Positions 60,426 to 64,000 of a stretch of 64,000 nucleotides of DNA are shown here, piece by piece (positions within the stretch are counted from its first letter, which is position 1; each line of letters begins with the position of its first letter). Below the pieces are notes generated by a model. That model was given only the letters and a program-made list of their open reading frames with translations, was not told the DNA's origin and did no database searches. Both the position numbers and the translations under genes were made by a program. The DNA comes from Sedimentibacter sp. zth1 (GTDB taxonomy: Bacteria; Bacillota; Clostridia; Tissierellales; Sedimentibacteraceae), in assembly GCF_017352195.1 (NCBI RefSeq), contig NZ_CP071445.1:1364001-1428000 (forward strand), read 5' to 3'.

Positions 60426-61060
60426 AAAACAACATAATAGCTTTTTTTATACCGATTATAATAATGATATTGTGCATGCTTTATTGTCTTTTCTCACCTA
60501 ATTACAGTAATAAATATATAACTGTAATTAGATCTAGCTTTGGTATGATTCCAATCATCACTGTATCAATATGGATTGTTTACATATATAATTACTTGCT
60601 GGATTCTGAAGCTAATGAATTTCTTCTGAGCATGCCTTACAATAATTTTAAATTTGGAATATTTAGAGTTTTTAAATTAACAATTGTATATATTTTTATG
60701 TTTTTTTGTTTTTTGTTTTTAACGATCGTATTAGGCAAACTAATGAATAAAAATATAGCCATTGAATTTAAAAATATAATTTTACCGATATTATCAATAC
60801 TATTTTTTTCTAATATATCTTTTTTAGCAATGTTAATCACTAAAAACAGCATAGCATCTCTTTTTGCAATAAGTATTATTTCAGCATTGCTGTTTTCAAA
60901 CAGAATGGGGCCTTTTTATATTTACCCATTTCAATGGGCAAATCCAAACCCGTATTATACATACTCAGCCGTAGTTAATTCTATATTGCTTATAAATATT
61001 ATTTTAATACTTCTAAATGATATCTTGTTTAAAAACAGGGAGTTTTTACTTAACAAATGA
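60383..61060 (+). CDS. ABC-2 type membrane permease
   Basis: A 225-residue membrane protein with about six hydrophobic helices (IIAFFIPIIIMILCMLYCLF, IPIITVSIWIVYIYNYL, IVYIFMFFCFLFLTIVLG, LPILSILFFSNISFLAMLI, SIASLFAISIISALLF, SILLINIILILL). It is the second membrane subunit of the operon. GAGGAAGG lies nine bases upstream of the ATG inside the ATPase gene, and it overlaps that gene by 43 bp. No similarity to a named exporter was recognised. Confidence 0.82.
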   Translation: MEHISRHRKLPNNIKNNIIAFFIPIIIMILCMLYCLFSPNYSNKYITVIRSSFGMIPIITVSIWIVYIYNYLLDSEANEFLLSMPYNNFKFGIFRVFKLTIVYIFMFFCFLFLTIVLGKLMNKNIAIEFKNIILPILSILFFSNISFLAMLITKNSIASLFAISIISALLFSNRMGPFYIYPFQWANPNPYYTYSAVVNSILLINIILILLNDILFKNREFLLNK

Positions 61061-61162
61061 TATAAATCTATGGATTATGGTTCTATAATAAATGTTAGGG
61101 TGCATAAAATATAATTGATTTTTTACTGCTATGACTACCTAATTTCTTTGGCTATCTATGCT

Positions 61163-61206
61163 AAAAAAAACGTGACTAACAAGAGTAACCCTCATTTGTC
61201 ACGTTT
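61163..61206. terminator. bidirectional terminator between ABC operon and mrp
   Basis: Stem AAACGTGAC/GTCACGTTT with a 21-nt loop. On the minus strand a TTTTTTTT tail follows, which is strong for mrp. On the plus strand the tail is weaker but U-rich. Confidence 0.85.
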
Positions 61207-61222
61207 CTATTTTTATTTATTT

Positions 61223-62065
61223 CTATTTATTAACTTTATTATTTACAATATGCTTTGCAGCGTTCTCAAGATAATTACAAGCCATTCCTTCTATTCTACC
61301 TTCATCACAAAGTCTAGATATATCAGCGTCTAATGGCATTTTAGCTAATACAGGAATATTTAATTCTTTTGCAAATTTTTCTATTTCACTTTTTCCATAT
61401 ACATTTATTTCTTTACCGCAGTCTGGGCATTTAACATAACTCATATTTTCTACTATACCAAGTACTGGAATATTCATCTTATCAGCCATATTGAACGCTT
61501 TTTTTACTATCAATGATACTAATCCTTGTGGAGATGTTACTACTACTACTCCATCTAATGGTATTGATTGAAATACTGTTAATGTTACATCTCCAGTTCC
61601 TGGAGGCATATCTACAAATAAATAATCTAAATCTCCCCAATAAACTTCTGACCAGAATTGTTTAACCACTCCGGAAATAACAGGACCTCTCCAAATTACT
61701 GGATCATCCTCATTTTCAAGCATCAAGTTAATAGACATTATCTTCATATTGTTTTTTGATTCTGCTGGTAAAATTCCCAAGCTAGCATCACTTAGCGCTT
61801 TCTCTTTTATACCAAATGCTTTTGGTATTGAGGGTCCTGTAATATCTGAATCAAGGATTCCAACTTTATATCCTAATCTTTGCATGTGCACTGCTAACAT
61901 TGAAGTAACAGATGATTTTCCTACACCACCTTTACCACTCATTACACCTATAACATGTTTTATTGAACTAAACTTATTTAAAGGCTCCATAAATTCTAAG
62001 TTCCTTCCTGCTTGTGTAGAACATTTTTCAGAACAAGAACTACAATTGTGATTACAAGTACTCAT
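61223..62065 (-). CDS. Mrp/NBP35 family ATP-binding iron-sulfur carrier
   Basis: A 280-residue P-loop protein. Deviant Walker A MSGKGGVGKSSVTS (about residue 42), DYLFVDMPPGTGD Walker B region, and the metal-binding CPDC near residue 212. Its cysteine-rich N-terminus, CNHNCSSCSEKC, is typical of clostridial Mrp. The family transfers Fe-S clusters to apoproteins and is ATP-dependent. Start supported by GGTGAG upstream and by a consensus promoter. It is divergent from the HD-GYP gene. Confidence 0.93.
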   Translation of the reverse strand: MSTCNHNCSSCSEKCSTQAGRNLEFMEPLNKFSSIKHVIGVMSGKGGVGKSSVTSMLAVHMQRLGYKVGILDSDITGPSIPKAFGIKEKALSDASLGILPAESKNNMKIMSINLMLENEDDPVIWRGPVISGVVKQFWSEVYWGDLDYLFVDMPPGTGDVTLTVFQSIPLDGVVVVTSPQGLVSLIVKKAFNMADKMNIPVLGIVENMSYVKCPDCGKEINVYGKSEIEKFAKELNIPVLAKMPLDADISRLCDEGRIEGMACNYLENAAKHIVNNKVNK

Positions 62066-62100
62066 TTCTCACCTCATACATTTTTTTATTACTAATAATT

Positions 62101-62129
62101 ATAATATATCTATTTATTTTTTTTGTCAA
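62101..62129 (-). promoter_or_regulatory. mrp promoter
   Basis: Minus strand: TTGACA, 17 bp, TATTAT, about 35 bp before the mrp ATG. Confidence 0.75.
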
Positions 62130-62148
62130 TATCTGCATAATATATAAT

Positions 62149-62177
62149 TTGACAATACACTTCTTGTAGTATATATT
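62149..62177 (+). promoter_or_regulatory. promoter of the HD-GYP gene
   Basis: TTGACA, 17 bp, TATATT, about 35 bp before the start. It is divergent from the mrp promoter with 19 bp between the two -35 boxes. Confidence 0.78.
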
Positions 62178-62214
62178 ATTCATAATAAAATGTATATCTT
62201 TTTAGGAGGAATTT

Positions 62215-63291
62215 ATGATATTTGTTCCTATTGATAGAGTCTGTAAAAACATGGTACTTGCAAGAGATATAAAAATATATAGTTATGATTTAAAAAATAT
62301 TGATTTACTGAAAAAAGGACTTAAATTATCTTTAAAAAGCATTGACAGATTAAAGCATATAGGTTATTCTGGTATTTATGTCTATGAAGACAATGAAAAA
62401 ACAAAAACCCTAGAGAAACCTAAACAAATATTAAATACTGAATTAAGAGAAAAAGCAATAGATAATATTGAAAAATTATTTCAACATATTGATAATAATG
62501 ACAAGGTTAACGATATTTTACTAGAAAATGTTAACAATGTGTCAAATAAAATAGTTGATAACATTGTGCACAACAAACGCTATTTAGTAAATATTATTGA
62601 CCTAAAGCTATACGATGACTATACTTATCACCATTCATTAAGTGTATCTGTACTGGCAACATCAATAGGTATTTCTCTTAAATTAAGCAAGAAAAGTTTA
62701 TATGAGTTAAGCTTATGTGGAATATTACATGACATCGGAAAAATACAAATTCCACATTATATAATAGCTAAACCATCAAAGCTAACTTTTGAAGAATTTG
62801 ATATTATAAAAGAGCACCCTCCAAAGGGTAGCAACTACCTAATTAAAAATAGATTGGTAACAGAGAATATATATAATGGTGTTATGAGTCACCATGAAAA
62901 ATATGATGGAACAGGATATCCATATAAACTTAAGGGAGATCAGATACCTTTATTTGGTAGAATTATTGCAATTGCTGATGTCTATGACGCGTTAACTTCA
63001 GATAGACCTTATAGAAAATCTGTTTTACCTTCAGAGGCAATTGAATATATCATGGGGAATAACGGAATTATGTTTGACCCTAAGATAGTAAAAGCTTTTT
63101 TGATGAAAATTGCCCCCTACCCAGTTAATGAATGTGTAAAATTAAGCGATGGTAATGTAGGTATTGTAACTAAAGTTTATTCAGAAAATCCAATTAGACC
63201 AGTAGTTAAATTACTTAACAATACAAATAAAATATATGATTTGTACAATAATCTTAATTTAATGAATGTAACCATCGTTGAAATTATATAA
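62215..63291 (+). CDS. HD-GYP domain protein, probable cyclic-di-GMP phosphodiesterase
   Basis: A 358-residue cytoplasmic protein. Residues 1-120 are a helical N-terminus of no known domain. The HD-GYP domain holds YHHSLSVSVLA, GILHDIGKIQIP (the HD pair), KEHPPKG, MSHHEKYDGTGYP (the GYP motif) and ADVYDALTSDRPYR. These enzymes hydrolyse cyclic-di-GMP or related dinucleotides. No membrane segment is present. A strong GGAGG site precedes the ATG. The gene is followed by a small zinc-ribbon gene 13 bp downstream. Confidence 0.94.
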   Translation: MIFVPIDRVCKNMVLARDIKIYSYDLKNIDLLKKGLKLSLKSIDRLKHIGYSGIYVYEDNEKTKTLEKPKQILNTELREKAIDNIEKLFQHIDNNDKVNDILLENVNNVSNKIVDNIVHNKRYLVNIIDLKLYDDYTYHHSLSVSVLATSIGISLKLSKKSLYELSLCGILHDIGKIQIPHYIIAKPSKLTFEEFDIIKEHPPKGSNYLIKNRLVTENIYNGVMSHHEKYDGTGYPYKLKGDQIPLFGRIIAIADVYDALTSDRPYRKSVLPSEAIEYIMGNNGIMFDPKIVKAFLMKIAPYPVNECVKLSDGNVGIVTKVYSENPIRPVVKLLNNTNKIYDLYNNLNLMNVTIVEII

Positions 63292-63304
63292 AAGGGATGA
63301 TAGC

Positions 63305-63523
63305 ATGAAAGATCAAATTACATTGTTTGACTTAGTAAAATTCAATGAAATTCCAGATAAATATATACCTGAAGGTGTGCACTTAAAGAACAAACAATTT
63401 TGGTGTCCATATTGTTCTAATATTGTTGTATTTAAAAGAGATAAAAAATCGGGAGTTATGAGATGCCCAATTTGTAATATTTCTAATAAAGATTTCTGGG
63501 TTAAAAAAATAAACAAGCTATAA
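63305..63523 (+). CDS. Small zinc-ribbon protein
   Basis: A 72-residue protein with two CxxC pairs, CPYC and CPIC, separated by 20 residues, which form a zinc ribbon. Its N-terminus is DQITLFDLVKFNEIPDKYIPEG. The start is taken at MKDQITL, with GGGAT upstream; an earlier start lies within the preceding gene. Function unknown; zinc ribbons often bind nucleic acid or protein. It is 13 bp after the HD-GYP gene and probably in the same operon. Confidence 0.8.
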   Translation: MKDQITLFDLVKFNEIPDKYIPEGVHLKNKQFWCPYCSNIVVFKRDKKSGVMRCPICNISNKDFWVKKINKL

Positions 63524-63529
63524 TCTTAT

Positions 63530-64000
63530 TTATTTTTTTATATCTATATTTTTAATATTTTCTAATTGAAAATTTTCCATATTTTTTTCTCTTAACCTTG
63601 CTTTTATAGTATCTTCTATTATAGTCTTTATAAGAACAACGCTAGGAACGCCCAAAATCATTCCTACTGGTCCAAGCATAGAACCTCCTACAATTACTGC
63701 ACTTACAACCCAAAAAGGTGAAACTCCAACGTTATTTCCAACAATTTTTGGATCAATAAAATTTCCATCTAGCTGTCCGATAATTATTATTATTATCAAT
63801 GCTGTCAATGCCTTGCTAGGGCTAATAATAAAACATACAACTACAACTGGAACAGCTCCAATAATAGGTCCAAAATATGGTATTAGATTAAATATTCCTA
63901 TTATACTACCCATTAAAGGTGCATAAGGAACCTTAAATATTGAAAATACAATGATTGAAATTACTCCTACTATCAATGAATCGATTAGCTTACCAACCAA
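63530..64000 (-). CDS. AI-2E family transporter, C-terminal part (cut at window edge)
   Basis: Only the last 156 residues lie in the window; the N-terminus continues beyond 64000. Several membrane segments are visible (LIVGVISIIVFSIF, IGAVPVVVVCFIIS, ALTALIIIIIIG, VVSAVIVGGSMLGPVGMILGVPSVVLIKTIIE) with the family's GLIPYFGPIIGA-like motif (NLIPYFGPIIGAVP) and QLDGNFIDPKIVG. This family (formerly UPF0118) includes proposed AI-2 exporters and Na+/H+ antiporters, so the substrate is open. It converges on the zinc-ribbon gene with 6 bp between stop codons. Confidence 0.92.
   Translation of the reverse strand: MVGKLIDSLIVGVISIIVFSIFKVPYAPLMGSIIGIFNLIPYFGPIIGAVPVVVVCFIISPSKALTALIIIIIIGQLDGNFIDPKIVGNNVGVSPFWVVSAVIVGGSMLGPVGMILGVPSVVLIKTIIEDTIKARLREKNMENFQLENIKNIDIKK

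Noticed and set aside
61115-61333. A 72-codon plus-strand frame between the ABC operon and mrp
   Set aside because: It runs through the terminator and into the 3' end of mrp on the other strand. No start signal.

Overview
The window is about 64 kb of low-GC chromosome from a spore-forming, Gram-positive anaerobe, most likely a Clostridia-class Firmicute. The supporting signs are strongly AT-rich coding sequence, GGAGG-type ribosome binding sites on nearly every gene, an alpha/beta small acid-soluble spore protein, a YtxC-like sporulation protein, tandem rRNA operons with large tRNA arrays, and an HrcA/CIRCE heat-shock site. I cannot name the genus from sequence alone.

Layout. (1) 0.07-5.6 kb: fni (type 2 isopentenyl-diphosphate isomerase), holA and comEC on the minus strand, then a divergent YprB-like exonuclease. 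(2) 5.8-21.1 kb: two head-to-tail rRNA operons, both read on the minus strand. The downstream one (rrnA) is 16S, tRNA-Ala, 23S, 5S and 21 tRNAs. The upstream one (rrnB) is 16S, 23S, 5S and 16 tRNAs, with no tRNA in its 16S-23S spacer. rrnA has two consensus promoters and rrnB has four, all with 17-bp spacers. (3) 21.2-27.4 kb: a minus-strand group bracketed by two cell-wall-acting enzymes (SLT lytic transglycosylase and GH18 hydrolase), with an unknown protein, a DUF4080-type B12-binding radical SAM enzyme and a TPR protein translationally coupled between them. (4) 27.4-38 kb: housekeeping genes argS, mutS2, a U32 peptidase, a ZapA/coiled-coil protein, a YhaM-like exoribonuclease, and an ECF sigma factor with a zinc-finger anti-sigma/DUF4349 protein. 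(5) 38-46 kb: a lone hutH behind a consensus promoter and an apparent attenuator, two small lipoproteins, a DUF3006 protein with a secreted ComEC-like hydrolase that seems to use an ATT start codon, and a heterodimeric ABC exporter. (6) 46-49 kb: a decayed mobile-element island containing a frameshifted replication-associated gene, an N-terminally truncated relaxase with a second mobilization gene overlapping it in another frame, a solitary HicB-like protein, and orphan secreted and membrane proteins. (7) 49.1-64 kb: coaX, ytxC, a DUF6873-type protein, hslO, a CBS-containing manganese pyrophosphatase, a methyltransferase overlapping an SASP gene, a small membrane protein, htpG under CIRCE control, a three-gene ABC-2 transporter whose first permease carries an M1-peptidase-like domain without the metal site, mrp, an HD-GYP protein, a zinc-ribbon protein, and the C-terminal part of an AI-2E family transporter cut by the window edge.

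The most interesting observations are the hutH leader, the ATT-start lipoprotein, the overlapping mobilization genes, the promoter ladder and hairpin-rich insertion in rrnB, a 23S-5S spacer hairpin that is exactly inverted between the two rRNA operons, the metal-site-less M1-like permease, and the SLT/radical SAM/GH18 neighbourhood. I did not see a CRISPR array, an intact phage, an intact insertion sequence or an antiphage operon.
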